Source: Fomes fomentarius
Taxonomy: Eukaryota; Basidiomycota; Agaricomycetes; Polyporales; Polyporaceae
Assembly (NCBI GenBank): GCA_022606135.1
Contig: JABYQN010000001.1
Location: 124,001-188,000, forward strand
DNA length: 64,000 nt
Direction: 5' to 3'
Shown here: one piece after another, positions 21,133-33,943 of the stretch
Layout of the letters: each line of letters opens with the position of its first letter
Position numbering within the stretch: position 1 is the stretch's first letter
Translations under genes and position numbers: made by a program
The notes under the pieces: model-generated
Told to the model about the DNA's origin: nothing
Seen by the model: only the letters and a program-made list of their open reading frames with translations
The model's database searches: none

Positions 21133-24100
21133 ATGCCGTTGTCTGACTTTGCAAAAGCATCGATCCCAGACGTCGTAGAACAGTTGACTACTGACGAGGC
21201 GATCTTGCTTACCGCCGGCGTCGGCTTCTGGCACACGCACGCCGTTCCCCGTCTGGGCATCCCCGCGATCAAGGTCACGGACGGTCCAAATGGTAAGGTG
21301 CTCCCAGGTGCTCGCGCGGGTATTCATTGTCTGCATTATCTCGCTGACGTTGCGGCTCGTACCTCCTATACAGGCGCGCGAGGAAACTACTTCTTCATGA
21401 GCACTCCCGCCAAGTGTCTCCCGTCCGCAACGGCCATGGCTGCAACCTTCGACACCGCGCTCATCGAACGCATGGGCCGTGAGCTCCTCGCCGAGGAGGT
21501 CAAGCTCAAGGCTGCGTCCGTTCTCCTCGGGCCAACCTGTAACATCCAACGCAACCCGCTTGGCGGGCGGTCGTTCGAGTCGTACTCGGAGGATCCGTAC
21601 TTGTCGGGCATACTCGCAGCAGCCTACATCAAGGGCCTCCAGGCGGGCGGCATCGGCGGGTGCATCAAGCACTTTTTCGGGAACGACAAGGAGAACGACC
21701 GGTTCGGGTACGACTCGGTCATGACGGAGCGTGCGTTGAGGGAGATCTACGCGATGCCGTTCATGCTGGCCGAGAAGTACGCGAAACCTTGGGCGTTCAT
21801 GACTGCGTAGGCTCTCCGTATTTTGAACACTGTACGAAATCCTTATGTTCGTACGTCTGCGCAGGTACAACCGGGTGAACGGGACTCATGTGTCCGAGAA
21901 CCCCTACATTATTGACGGCATCCTCCGGAAGGAGTGGGGCAGCGATGCGCTTGTCATGAGCGATTGGTGCGTACGAATACCTACATCGCTTTACATGGTC
22001 GACTGACGTTGATGTTGTAGGTTTGGTGTGTACTCCATCGATCACGCTATCAACGCTGGTCTAGATCTTGAGATGCCCGGCACGAACAAGTGGCGAAGTC
22101 TTGATCTAGTGAACCGCAGGTATGCTTCGGAATCTTCACTTGCTACACCCACACTGACATGTACGCATTTCTCTGCAGTATCCAGAGCAGGAAGATCACG
22201 ACGCGCACACTGAAGCAGCGTGCCAGGAAAGTGCTCGAGCTTGTCCAGAAGTGCGCAAAGGGTGCTCCTGAGGTACGAAACCAACGAATACATTCACAAG
22301 TGGCACGCTAACATCACTATTGCAGGTCCTCGACGGAGACCGCGTCGAGCAAGTTGGCGACCGCCAAAGCGGACGCGAGATCTTGACCAAGGTCGCAAAC
22401 CAGTCCATCGTCCTGCTCAAGAACGAGGGTGGTGTCCTTCCTCTTAAGCCGCAGGTACATGAAAGATGCCGGTTCCAGTCGACGTCATGACCCTTCTTAC
22501 TGACGTAAAATCTCACAGGAACAGGGTCTCAAGAAGATTGCGATCGTCGGAGGTAACGCAAAGGCGACTGTGCTCAGCGGCGGTGGTTCCGCTGCCCTGA
22601 AGCCCAGCTTCTTCGTCACACCCTATGACGGCATTGTCTCTGCCCTCCAGAAGATCGCGCCTAACGTCGAGATCACGTACTCCGAGGGTGCACGAGGTTA
22701 GTGAGCATACACGCCTAACGATGAGACATTGTTACCGATGACTACTATACAGCGTACATGCAACTACCCACCCTCGAGAATGAGATATTCACTGAGGACG
22801 GGAAGCCCGGCTGGATCGGCTCCTTCCACTCGCACGAGAGTGACGACAGTCTGGTGCCGTTGGATGCTGTCAAGGTCACACGATACATCGACGAGACCCG
22901 TATCTTCCTCAGGTAAGTTGTTGATTTGGGAATCACTGCCCAACAGTTGTTAATGTTACTCGAACACAGCGACGACTACCCGAAGGAGCTTACCAAGCGG
23001 TTCACTCTCCGGCTCCGCGGTTCGCTCAAGCCCCGCGAGAAGGATACCGACTTCGAGTTTGGTCTCCTCTCCGCGGGCCGCGCCAAGCTCTTCATCGATG
23101 GCCAGCTCGTCATCGACAACTGGACCAAACAGACGCGCGGCCAGAGCTTCTTCAACTCCGGCTCGACTGAGGAACACGGAGTGTTCAAGCTCAAGGCCGG
23201 TGTCGCGCACCAGATCCATGTCGAGTACTTGAACGTCCGCGCACCTGCCGACGAGGACCCCGTCGAGGCCCTCATGGACACCAACGGCGGGATCCGTCTC
23301 GGCGGTGCGGAGGTCCAGCACCCTGACGAACTCCTCGCAACTGCCGTCCAGCTCGCGCAGGAGGCTGATGCGGTCATCGCCATTGTCGGTTTGAACGCGG
23401 ACTGGGAGACCGAGGGTTACGATCGGGACACGCTCGCGCTCCCTGGTCGGACGGACGAGCTTGTGAGCAAGATCGCGGCGGTGAATAAGCGCACGATCGT
23501 CGTCACGCAGAGTGGGTCGAGTATTACGATGCCTTGGGCCGACGAGGTGCCTGCGATCGTACATGCATGGTATTTAGGTAACGCCACGGGAGACGCTCTT
23601 GGCGAAGTGCTCTCTGGCGAGGTCAACCCGAGTGGCAAGTTGAGCTTGACGTTCCCGAAGCGCTTGGAGGACGTGCCGAGTCACGGTCACTTCCACCATG
23701 AGCATGGCAAGGTGCGTAGAATCATCATCCTCAGCCTTTGCGTCCCGTGCTGAGTGGAGTATGTCTAGGTCCTGTATGCCGAAGATCTGTTTGTGGTACG
23801 TAACATTTGGCCGTGTGTTCCACGTCTTATACTTAACTCGTTCTGCAGGGCTACAAACACTACCACCACAGGGAGATCGAGCCGCTATGGCACTTCGGGT
23901 ACGTTTGTCGTCTTCGTCACAGGAGACACATTCTCAGGCGCTATTCCTCCTAGCCATGGTCTCTCGTACACGACCTTCGACCTCTCCGAGCTTTCGATCT
24001 CGGACGCACAAGTTGCGAACAACGACGTCTCTGTGACCGCGTCCGTCAAGGTCACTAACACCGGTTCCGTTACCGGCACCGAAGTCGTTCAGCTCTACGT

Positions 24101-24368
24101 CACCCTCCCGGCTACATCCGAGCTCACGCATCCGCCACTGCAGCTGAAGGCCTTCGCGAAGGTCATCGACCTCGCGCCCGGTAAGAGCGAAGTTGCCAAG
24201 CTCACCCTCGACAAGTACGCCGTGTCGTACTGGGAGGAGCGCATCGCGCGCTGGGTCGTCGAGAGCGGCGTGTACCGCGTCAGGGTAGGGAATAGCAGTG
24301 CGCCCCAAGCGTTGAAGCTGTCGTCCGAGTTCAAGATTAAGCAAGGATTCGAGTGGAACGGATTGTAA
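21133..24368 (+). CDS. Glycoside hydrolase family 3 beta-glucosidase with PA14 insert
   Basis: 862-residue GH3 enzyme that would release terminal glucose from beta-glucosides such as cellobiose. Twelve exons: 21133-21292, 21374-21806, 21865-21966, 22021-22119, 22179-22272, 22326-22454, 22519-22696, 22753-22912, 22970-23711, 23769-23795, 23849-23898, 23954-24368; all phases match. N-terminal TIM barrel with the nucleophile Asp in ALVMSDWFGVYS and substrate residues in [18 protein letters not shown] and [12 protein letters not shown]14 domain at about residues 390-520 ([12 protein letters not shown]); then the second catalytic domain with [17 protein letters not shown], which carries the likely acid/base Glu; C-terminal fibronectin-like domain. 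There is no signal peptide, so it is predicted to be intracellular, acting on imported oligosaccharides. Intron 1 (81 bases) has no stop and is a multiple of three. Confidence 0.93.
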
Positions 24369-24461
24369 ACGCAACGGGGTATCGGCGAGATGTACGAATA
24401 CAAGCAAGAACATATGTAGCTATACCATTTGTGTCTACATCAAGGTAACAGCGAGGGTCGG

Positions 24462-25547
24462 TCACAATATCTGAGACCACTCGGGGATAACGAGATCAAA
24501 GATGGAGGGAAGCTGGTGCCATGTACGCAGTCTATGACTGCATAAGTGCTCCCTGAGGCGTTCATCACAGTGAGTACAGAGCGATGTATAGCCGGATTTG
24601 ACCTCGAAGAGCTTGAGCCAGTCCTGATCTCCCAGATGAAGAGGATTCTTGGCGAAGAGCGGAACGAAATTCGCAACCTTCTTTTCCCTCAGGATGGTAT
24701 CCAGGACTTCGTTGCATCCCCCGATGGGACACCGCGACTCCGCCACGGACTTCAGTGCAACCACGACCTGTATCGCACTTTCACGCGCCAGCGCCGCCTT
24801 GCCATTCATGATACGAACCAGATCCGCCGGGGGAGCGGTGTCGTGCCTGATCCTCCCTCCGGCTGGAACAGTTCCACTCCAAGCGTCGTGCAGACGAGGA
24901 AGGCGACAGGAAGGATAAACGGCGTGTTCGTCAATCTGGCGAGATGGATGGCCGTGATGGCGTCCCGCGGGCTGGCATGGCTGCCCCAGTTCTGCTGGAG
25001 GGTGTACTTCAAGAAGCTAGACGGGTACAACTGTCGTAGACTGGAGAGCGCATCGTCGAGGAGGTCTTGGACGGCATACTTGTGCCCGAGCCGGACGAGC
25101 GCTGCAACCACGGAGAACTCGACATCGGAGTCGCGCTGGGTGAAATAGCTACAGTTCGTCATAGTAAGATACCATGCATGATCTCTAAGGAGAGCAGACG
25201 AAAGCACGAACGTACTTCTTGCCGCAGCACAGAACTAATAGAAGGTGTCTCAAATTGACCACCGAGTCCGAAACGGATACGACGGGGACACCGTCTATTT
25301 TCTCGGTCTCAGCAGGGCCGCCGGGGAGCGTGAACATGTCGCGGAATACTTCGGACCGCCGCGCGAGGAGGCCTTGGTAAACCTTGAAAGCTACTCTTTC
25401 TGCGATTAGGATGACGTTCCCGTCTTCAAGCCAGACCTCGTCGTCCTTTTCCACCATGACGCCCTGAAAGACCTTCAAGTAGTCTGCTTCACTGGTAGAG
25501 TTCGTCCGTCCCCGCTTCATCGAGGCCTGGCCCTGTGAGGCAGACAT
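24462..25547 (-). CDS. BTB/POZ-domain protein, frame broken near 24.87 kb
   Basis: Agaricomycete-type BTB protein. Exon 1 (25,547-25,216) begins MSASQGQASMKRGRTNSTSE and carries the BTB start: DDEVWLEDGNVILIAE, FKVYQGLLARRSEVFRDMF. Exon 2 starts at 25,148 (YFTQRDSDVEFSVVAALVRL). The frame then shifts at about 24,890-24,850: TTLGVELFQPEGGSG in one frame, but the family-like continuation TAPPADLVRIMNGKAALA in another, and no intron of normal size bridges them. The C-terminal part is family-typical (C-x-x-C and LREHL phrases; stop at 24,462). Such proteins are thought to bind other proteins, possibly cullin-3 complexes. It is either a young pseudogene, a sequence error, or a gene with an unrecognised splice. 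Confidence 0.65.
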
Positions 25548-26497
25548 TGTTGCTACAAAAGCTGCACGTCAACTGCGTCCCTATCTTGCCACTCTGGCGT
25601 GAGTACTTACACAGCGCTCTGAACTTTGGGTCAAGGCGCTTCTTCAAATTGAAGTTCTTGACAAGTTCAACAGTTGGTGTTCGGAGCCAAATCAGGCACT
25701 GAAGATGGGTAGAGAAGAATAGGAAGGCTGCAGTGGGGGAAAGGGGCAGAGCTCTGGAGACGACGGGCAAAGTGCAAATGGTTACGACTCGGACTGAGGG
25801 AAGTTGCCAGCCTTCTGTCACACTGTCACGTCGGGGGCAAATCCGGCGGTCGCAGCCTCGGTATGCTGCCTGACCTCTGTGAATGCTAGTGGGGTGCAGG
25901 TGCATGAGGCCACTCCAACTCGAATTCAATACCGTGCTAGGTATGACCACCGAAGCTCAGCAACCATCTAAACTTATCTCATGCAGGACGATCGAAGGCT
26001 AGTAGTTTCCCTGGCTGCAGAGGTCACTCGGGGGAACGCATAGTAGTGGAAGCCATGTGCGACGACGCCCTTTTTTGGTGTGCTCGGAGTGCGCAGAGGA
26101 TGGCTTGGGGGATTTTGGCTACGTACAGGATAACACTTGCTCGGGACGCCTGCCTCCCCCAGCGCCTTGTCCGAGTACACTGGCACCCCGTCGTCGCGCA
26201 GAGGATCGACCTCGTTGCTGGGGATGAAAGCGGGCGGGCGTGGGAACAAGGAGGGGCGACACGCAAAGCTCTGTCGGCAGGGCTCCATACAACTCTAAGG
26301 ATGCCGAACGTTAAGTTCAAGTTATTCCGCGGGAGGTGCTGGGGTCGCCGCGATACACCTTCTGCACAAGACACCCAGTACGAGGTTTTCTGAATCCGGA
26401 TATGTTTACTAGACGGGATGAGCTACCGGGAGCCAACACAATGAATACAGTACTTAGCATAGGCGGGACCCCCAAGCATACCAAACGTCGACGATCT
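25548..26497. other. Intergenic, no gene seen
   Basis: About 950 bases between the BTB gene start and the 3' end of the transporter gene. Several open frames occur on both strands but none resembles a protein family or has a supported splice pattern. Confidence 0.45.
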
Positions 26498-28576
26498 TTA
26501 AGAAAACAGCTTCACCAGGACACCGCGCTTTCCGGTCTCCTCCGACCTCTCGCTGCCCTTCTCCTCGGCATCCGGCAAGCTCTGCTCGTTCGTGAGACGC
26601 GGATTGCGCAGCACGAGCGAGAAGAATATGAGCAGCGCGGACAAGCAGATACCCGTGATGCACAGGTAACTCTGCGTCTGGCGGTACGCCGCGATGACGC
26701 CGTCGCGATCTGGCGTGCCAACCGGGTTGCTCTCGGACCATGTTAACGGATCTGCGTAGACGGTCGCGGCGGTCGTCGCGTTGCCGAGGTGCTGCTCGAG
26801 CTGCTTCGGGAGGACCTGCGACCACACGGCGCCAGAGACGCAGGCTCCGAGGGCGGAGCCGATGTTGTACGTGCCGAGGTAGAGACCGGTGACAATAGCG
26901 AAGTGCTCGTGCTTAGTCGCAGCCTGGATAGCAGCTTGAGTCGGGTAGGGGAAGAGCCCTCCAGCGACGCCAAGCACGACCTGAGCGCCGATCATGCCAG
27001 AGTGGTGGGAGAGCGAGGTACCGCCGCGGAAATGGATGAGCAGCCCGAAGGCGACCATGAAAAGGCAGGTCCCGGCAACGATGAACGGTTTGAGGTAGCG
27101 GACCTTGTAAACGACGAGGCCGAGGAACCAGCCGACGAGCACGGAGGTGAAGCTGTAGAGCTGGGTGATCCGGGTCGCGCTTTTGACGGACTCGTTGAAG
27201 GCGACGGTGAGGACAGTGTAGAGGAAGTCGCCCTGCATGTACCAGGCCCAATTGAGAACCGTCGCGATTCCGAGAGCGCCCCAGACCGAACGGTCTTTGA
27301 GCAGCTGTGTAAGAGGTTAGTGGAGCCGGATGACCGTGACGAAGGAAGTACTCACGTGGAAGGGAATGAGCGGATGAACGGCCTTCATCTCCCACCACGC
27401 GAACGCGGGGATGCAGACAATGCCAATGACGAGCGGTGCGATGATGTGCGCCGACTTCCAAGTTTCGGTGACACCTCCAGCGAGCGTTAGCGGTGTCAGG
27501 ATCAACGCAAACACGGCGATCATGAGAGTGATTCCGATGACGTCGAGCTGCCAGAAGAGAGCCGTGGTAAGGCCTCTCGCACCGAGAATCTCGAATGGGG
27601 TTTTGTAGTTGACAAGGTCGGCCGACCGCTTAGCCCGGCGGTGGGCGATGAAGAGAGCCGTGAGGAGAGGGATGGCGCTGACGGGGTAGATAATCGCCCA
27701 CATTCCAATACCCCATCGCCAGCCTGCGTGGAGTAGGGCTGAGGCAGTAATGTCTCCGGAGACCCATGTGTTAATTATGAAAGGAGTGGCGGGGATGTAG
27801 GAGAAGAAGAGACGGGCGCGCAGAGACGAGATGTCACCAATGATGACCTCGACTAGCAGAATCACGAAGGTGTATCCTATCTGAAGCGTTCGTTAGCCTG
27901 GCAGATGTATGGACAAGTCACAAGGGCCCAGCGCGAATACGTCATGATGGGCAGGTCCTAGAAACCCGCGCGGATGCAGGTGGCACCCCCTTCTTTCTGG
28001 ACAAAGAAGAACCCGACCCATCCCTATGCCGTACAATGAATCGCGCGTCAGGCAGCACGTACCTGATATAGGACAGCGCCGGCACAAAATGTAGCGACAT
28101 CATTTGAGGCTGCTTCGATGATGGTCCCAAGAACGTAGAAGAATATGGAGAAGAGAACGAGCTCTACACGACCGAAGACGTCGGCGATCTTGGACGCGGT
28201 GGGCTGTCCAACGGCAGCGATGACGCTGCGGACGACATTAACTGATGCCAGAAGACTGTGGTGGCCAAATGACGCTGTGGCAGTCGTCTTCGGAAAACAA
28301 ATGTGAGTGTCGGTGCAATGTGTGTGGGGACTTGCTTACCTGGAACGTGTAGCGAACGGTGGCATCCAGAGAATAGGCGTACGCGATGAGGAAGACGCCA
28401 ATAAAGAGGAAAATGCGGTCGAAAAGGGTCAAGTGAGCAGAGATGGCCTCCATACGCTTGACACCGGGGCTTGTCGCACCCATGAGTTGGAGCTCCTCAT
28501 GGGGGACAGAGGTCTTGAAGTCGGCGACGTGATCAGCCGATTCGACCTCTTTTGAGTGACGAAGCGCGGAAGCCAT
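26498..28576 (-). CDS. MFS siderophore-iron transporter
   Basis: 597-residue major-facilitator protein of the fungal siderophore transporter group, which imports ferric siderophores through the plasma membrane. Four exons in phase: 28,576-28,340, 28,287-28,063, 27,880-27,356 and 27,304-26,498. Supporting phrases are the hydrophilic N-terminus followed by [80 protein letters not shown] and [20 protein letters not shown]. The hydrophobic pattern fits about 14 membrane segments, and the tail is charged. An in-frame ATG 12 bases upstream (28,588) is an alternative start. No siderophore synthetase or oxygenase is present in the window, so it may use exogenous siderophores. Confidence 0.88.
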
Positions 28577-29357
28577 GTTGCTTCGCACTGAACGCGTAGT
28601 ATGTAGTACGGCAAGTTCAAGTTGGGGAGGGATGCCGCCAGCTCTGAGGCTCTTTTATGAGCTTTATCAGATAAGATTAGATCGGAGTTCGTCCCTTGTT
28701 GTCCACGAGAATTTTGCATCCTAAGTAGACGACCAATGATTAATGGCCTGACCATCAGCCGATAGACGGACATGAGTCTCGCCTTCCGCAGGCACCGATG
28801 ACGCCGCTAAAAAGAAAAAGAGCAACGAGCGTCAGCTAGACTTTATACGGAATACCGTGACGAGTCGGGCTTTGGACTGCCGAAAAGTCTTGAGCCGCAG
28901 AGACATTGGTGAAAATAAGACAAGGGTAGAATGCCCATTTCGATGGCCAGAAGACTCGATGAGCAGAGTTGCGTTGATGAGCGTTAAGGCTTGAGATGAC
29001 TAATATGAGTAGTAGACGCTTCTGATGCCCTAAACGCCCGTGGCACGAAGCCGGGCCGGCGGCGTCTATGTTTCTTTCATATAACCTCAGCAAAACAGAC
29101 GTCGTTCGTGAAATACGGATACCTGTATGATCAACTTCATGGTGTTACACAGCAAAATCAGCAGGGGACAATTGGGGCGACGACTCCGAATCCCTATACC
29201 TACTGGAGCTACTAGTACAGTACTCAACGAGCGACCCATCCCTCGGAGCAGACGCAACCTGGAAACGCATCAGGCCTAAGGAGATTCCAGGATATGATTG
29301 AGACTGGAAGCGTGGCTGGGCGGCTTGTTCAGCACAATATCATATGGAAGCATCCAT
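28577..29357. other. Intergenic, no gene seen
   Basis: Upstream region of the transporter and 3' side of the DUF4470 gene. No family-like frame. If the transporter is controlled by iron there could be a GATA-factor site here, but I do not assign one. Confidence 0.45.
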
Positions 29358-32300
29358 TCACTCAATACTCACCCTGCACCCCGGTATCATGTCGATACGC
29401 AACAACCGCCCCATATGTCCTCTCTCATCCTCTCTCATCCTCTCGATGCGCTTCTTGCTCAGGCGGAACTGAATCTTTTGGCGGTACATGATATAATCCT
29501 GGCCCGTGAGGATGAAGAATGTGCCTGGGGTCGGCGAAGACCGTCCCTCAAAGATATCGGGAAGTTTTGGGATGAGCGCCTTAGCGACGATCTTGTCAGA
29601 GCGGTACAAGAGGAGGTGAGTGCAAGGGTGATATGGTGATGCATAGAATCCTTCGGAGGGAGAGAAGAACGTCGCCGGAGTTACCTGCACCTCTCATACA
29701 GCTATATCACTCGGATCCCTCGAGAAGTCAGTGGGAAGTGCGATAGCAACGGAGAAGGGGATAGCATAGTATACCGTCGCAATGATTGTCTCCAACTCGA
29801 TGACCCATGGATCCGTGCGCACAGTGCGTAATGGTACACGCCGGGAGTGCTCTTCAACGGGGATAGGGTACTCTCCGGCATAGGGTACGATATTTGATAC
29901 CATGCTCCCGCTGAGGACGCGCGCCAGTAGGTCGGAGAGCCAGTGTCCGGGGTACCCAATGCGATGAAGGTATATAAGGAGGCTAACAAAGGCGGTGAGG
30001 TTGTGTGGAAGACGAATGTCATACGGTGGCGGTTCACTTCGTCCTCGTATAAACGTGCCGAAGAGGATGCGAGTGAGCCACGTCGTCAATTCGTCGCGGG
30101 TGGCAAGCTCGGAGAGTGGGCGCGGCCACGCGGGTGATGGCCCAAGCACAAGGAGATCCATCACAGCACTTGAGTTGATCACAGTGCACCCAAGGTACCG
30201 TGGTAGCTCGCTCATTCTCAGCAATGTGTACCTTCATAGGGAGCATTGTGAGTCCAGATAATCGCACGAACGAGCAGGAAGCCACATACGTGTGAAAGAA
30301 CTCCTCGTCGTTCTTCCATGCAGAGGTGTTCAGGAGTGAGTTACATGCAGCACCTACGTACGGGTTATCTTGCAAAATCGGCGCAACATATGAGTGTAGT
30401 CGCTTGGCACCGAAAATAAGCCGAAGTGAGTGAGTGGTCAACTTCACCACTCGCGGTACATTGCTCAACCATATTCTCGTGTATTTGCTAGGGAACTCCA
30501 GAGGCCGTGTCCCGCGGTTCCCACACTGCATCTTAACCAGCTGTTCGCATAGTTCACCTAGGATGTATTCCATCGTGATGTGATGTTCGAGACGTTTGAG
30601 TGCGGTCGCGACAGCTTCGAAGAAGGTGCTGCACACGTCCCAAGCGAGCATCTCTTTGTCCATGTAAGCCACAGGGTCGTATGGATCATCCCCCTGGTTG
30701 AAGGCGTGTAGATCGTTGATGATGTCGAAGAAGTCCTCCTTCAAATCCGGATAGCCATCTCGATGGAAAGAACATTCAGGGTCATCGTAGGAAGGGGCAT
30801 AAACGTCCCCGATTTGAAAGATGCTTATTCCTCGAACCACCCTATGGTACTTACGAACAAAGTTATATTTGGCTTCCAATCGTTCTCTATGTGGGCGATC
30901 AGCTGTAGCGCTTGGAAGTCAGGGACTAATCGTCGTTTGATCTTCAGATAAATATAAATCTCACCTCGCTTTCGATAGATCGCTCAATCTCGCCTTGACT
31001 TTGAACTTGCTTCCACGCAGTATCGAACTTCGCGTGCCGCCGACGCAAGTCCTCAGGCGGGGAGAATACCTTCGTTGACCTATACCAGCTTCGCTCAAAG
31101 GTATGCGAGTTTTTCCCCGCCGGCGTATTCTGCAGAATACCCTCCACCAGCTGGTCGATATCGCGGCGGATTACTGTCCTCGCTGCGCTGAGGGACGCTC
31201 CCGGGAAAAGCTCTGCGAGCTTTGTATCAGACATGTTTAGGAGCGAGGCTCTAATCTGTGCGCGCTTGTTAGCCGTGTTCTGCTCCAGAATCTCTTGGAG
31301 GTGCTGCTGTGCGCCCGGCCTGAAGGTGGGTTGGGGTTGGCCGGAGCGTTGAGGTATTTCGTGCACGGCGAGTGTATGGTGTGTGGACCTCGAGGCAGTC
31401 AACCAAAAATTCAGTACTTTAAGAAGTGCGGGAACTGATTCTGGAGGAACGTGCATCCATGGGGGGAGCTCTCGAGGACTGGTAGTGAGGTATTTGGAGA
31501 TGTCTTCGAACAATATCTTCAACCTGTTAACTGACTGGCTGAGTGATATATACAGTGGGAAACCAGCGAGCCCACCTTTGAGCACAGTACGGTGGCATTA
31601 CAGGCGCACAAAACACATACATCAGCGTCGCTTTGATCTCCATCCTCTCGGTCGTGTCAGTAGTTTTGTTCAGCTCATCCAGAAGCATGAAGATGCACAG
31701 ATCCCGAGCAATAGTAGCATCTGAGACGTCGAGTTACGTGAGGTGAACACGGAGCCTTTCTCGCCTCCCGTCCGACATAATTTGGTACACAGCTGATAGG
31801 CCACATAAAGAGCCAAATACGTGACGAGCTGAGCGGAGTTGTCCTCGGTCAACATTGAATGGGCTTCCGATGAATGGCCCACTTCAACATACCATCTCCG
31901 ACGCCCCCGAATAGAAACGCGATTTTCTGCAACTCCTCGTCCGAGAGTTCGTTGACATCTAGAGGATGAGGGTATCTTGGACCCCAGCCCTTGGTCAGGT
32001 CTATGACCTTGTCCCCGCCAGTCTTCGGAGATATCGTGAGATCTATGTATAGTCCGCGCTGTGACTCGTCCCAAGCCAAGTTGATGTGTAGCTGACGTAC
32101 CGTATAGAACTCTCTGGTATCATCCCTGTGGCCGGGACATTGTCAGTAACATTGAAGATGAATGGAGATATACGACTTACAATGGCTTGCAGAACACGGG
32201 AAGGCGAGAGAAACCAACGAGACAGGCTTCCCTCTTCTCCCTATAATCATCACCCAAGTCCGATCGCGTCACCGACCATTCCGCCCAAGCCCGGATTAGG

Positions 32301-32826
32301 GTCTCGAGCGAACCATCGTCTACGAAGGTCCTCGTTGCAGTGCTGCGCAGTTCATCGATGTCGATCTCAGAGAACATGAGATGAGCCATCGAAATGGTGC
32401 CGGCGCGAGCACCATGGCAAAGCGCTTTTGCGAGACGGGCAGACAGCCGCAGTACGAGTCCTTCCGGTTTATCCGAATTGAAGTCCTTCAGAAGTCGCCA
32501 TGCGCGAAGCACTGCCCCGACACATCCAAGATAGTCGCCAACTTCGTATAGCGCTGCGCTAAGGTTTGAAGGGTAAACTGGATCTCTGACATCGGCTTTC
32601 TCTGCCTGCTCAACAAGGTTCTTCTTGAGCCGCCCCCATGACGGCAACTTAAAAGGCACCGTGTCTCACCTCTGCATATAGCTCTGATGCCCTAGATGGA
32701 CTCATTATCAGTACATCTATAGCGCATCTCTGGCGAGCGAATCGGTAAACATACATACCTAAAGCAGTCTCCCGCTTTGAAGAAGTCATTTCCTTTCCGT
32801 TTCAGTGTCGCAGCAGTGAGCGCCAT
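29358..32826 (-). pseudogene. DUF4470-domain protein gene, probably decayed
   Basis: Agaricomycete protein family of unknown function. The start at 32,826 gives ALTAATLKRKGNDFFKAG (a TPR-like opening); exons at 32,691-32,670 and from 32,647 continue with ADVRDPVYPSNLSAALYEVG and the DUF4470 block LSDEELQKIAFLFGGVGDG (about 31,940-31,890). Later exons have KYTRIWLSNVPRV, RPLSELATRDELTTWLTRIL, RLPHNLTAFVSLLIYLHRIG and LPDIFEGRSSPTPGTFFILT, with the stop at 29,358. Two faults are seen. A TAA at 31,736-31,734 interrupts VHLT(stop)LDVSDATIARDL, where relatives have Leu. The frame also cannot be joined between IERSIESE (about 30,965) and VRGISIFQIGDVYAPSYDD (about 30,850). The remaining exons are well kept, so the loss is recent or reflects assembly errors. 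Confidence 0.75.
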
Positions 32827-33179
32827 CTCCACTTCTCCTGGCAAACGTGTAGAGAGGATGAAACCGAGCCTGACTGATGATGGGTAGAACCAAAGCGAGT
32901 CCTACGAACCGTCTAAACAAAGTTTGGATCTCACGGACCCCATGCATGGTAGGGAAAAGAAGACACCTGTAGCAGTGCTGAACGCTACGACGAACAAGGA
33001 CATACAACAGTTGATGGGGTTACCTAAATAGTGTAGTCTGGCAAGCTGGGTATTAGACTGGAGCCTAGTTCCAAACAGTAGGCTCACCATTATCGCCCCT
33101 CTAAGGTTCGCTTGGTGTGGTCGTCAGATAGACGAAGGGATATTTTGATGAGCGTCGGAAATGATACATTGACAGTGTA
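32827..33179. other. Intergenic between DUF4470 gene and relic
   Basis: About 350 bases upstream of the DUF4470 start codon. No gene or clear promoter element is seen. Confidence 0.4.
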
Positions 33180-33470
33180 TGGAGAATACTATTTTAAAAC
33201 GTAGCTCATCTGCGAGCAGTTGTTAGTTCGGACACAGCTGGGTAGCGAGGTTCATACGGATTAGGAGCGAGCGGGTTTTCGCAGGTCGGCTGGTCAGCCG
33301 CATCACAAGGCCCGCCTGCACCTCGGATATGGTCTTCAGGCGTGTTCATGCACGAAGAATGGCTTCTAAGCATCCCTTGTAATCTCCAACCTCGAACAGT
33401 GCTGCGCTCAAATTCCAAATTTCACGGGTACACTGGATTACTGGGATCGGGTTTCTCCGCCTATAAAGGG
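33180..33470 (-). pseudogene. Relic of a second DUF4470 gene (N-terminal exon)
   Basis: The minus strand reads AEKPDPSNPVYP, a TGA, NLSAALFEVGDYKGCLEAIL and a second stop, then in another frame GLVMRLTSRPAKTRSL. These match ADVRDPVYPSNLSAALYEVG, DYLGCVGAVLRAWRLL and GLVLRLSARLAKALCH of the neighbouring gene at 32.6-32.4 kb. The rest of the gene is missing. Confidence 0.8.
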
Positions 33471-33943
33471 ATGCGCCATGGTGGTCCAACCACAGGTCGA
33501 CATTCAACATGATGCTCTGAGTCGCGCTGTACGTCAGTATACCCCAAGAAAAAAGGGATCATCGCGTACTTTAGCCATTCGCCTGCATTGAACAATTCGT
33601 TTCATTTTCTCAGCTGCGGAGCATTCCGTGTCAGTTTTGGTCCAGCAGAGAGAGCAAGCAGAATGGGAGTTCGGGTAGGTTGAGATGTCGGGATAGACGC
33701 CTATGTCACGCGCGCAATCCCACGCCCACATTGGAGGAAACAAGTCAGAAGTGTCCGAGAACACTGGTAACTCCGATCACAGGCGTGGGGTGATTCACCC
33801 ATCTCGGGGTGCACAACAAAAACTTCGTTGCCTGCAAACCCCCAGCGCTCTTCGGATGTACCAACTCGTACGAGTCATAGGTGTCCATGCGATTGCCGAG
33901 GCAACGATGCATGAACCCATAGGCCATGAATGAGGTGACCTGA
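33471..33943. other. Intergenic, no gene seen
   Basis: Between the DUF4470 relic and the 3' end of the methyltransferase gene. No further DUF4470 pieces were recognised. Confidence 0.4.

Noticed and set aside
26789..27490. 233-codon plus-strand open frame
   Set aside because: It lies antisense to exons 3-4 of the MFS transporter, is highly acidic with no domain, and is explained by codon bias of the real gene.
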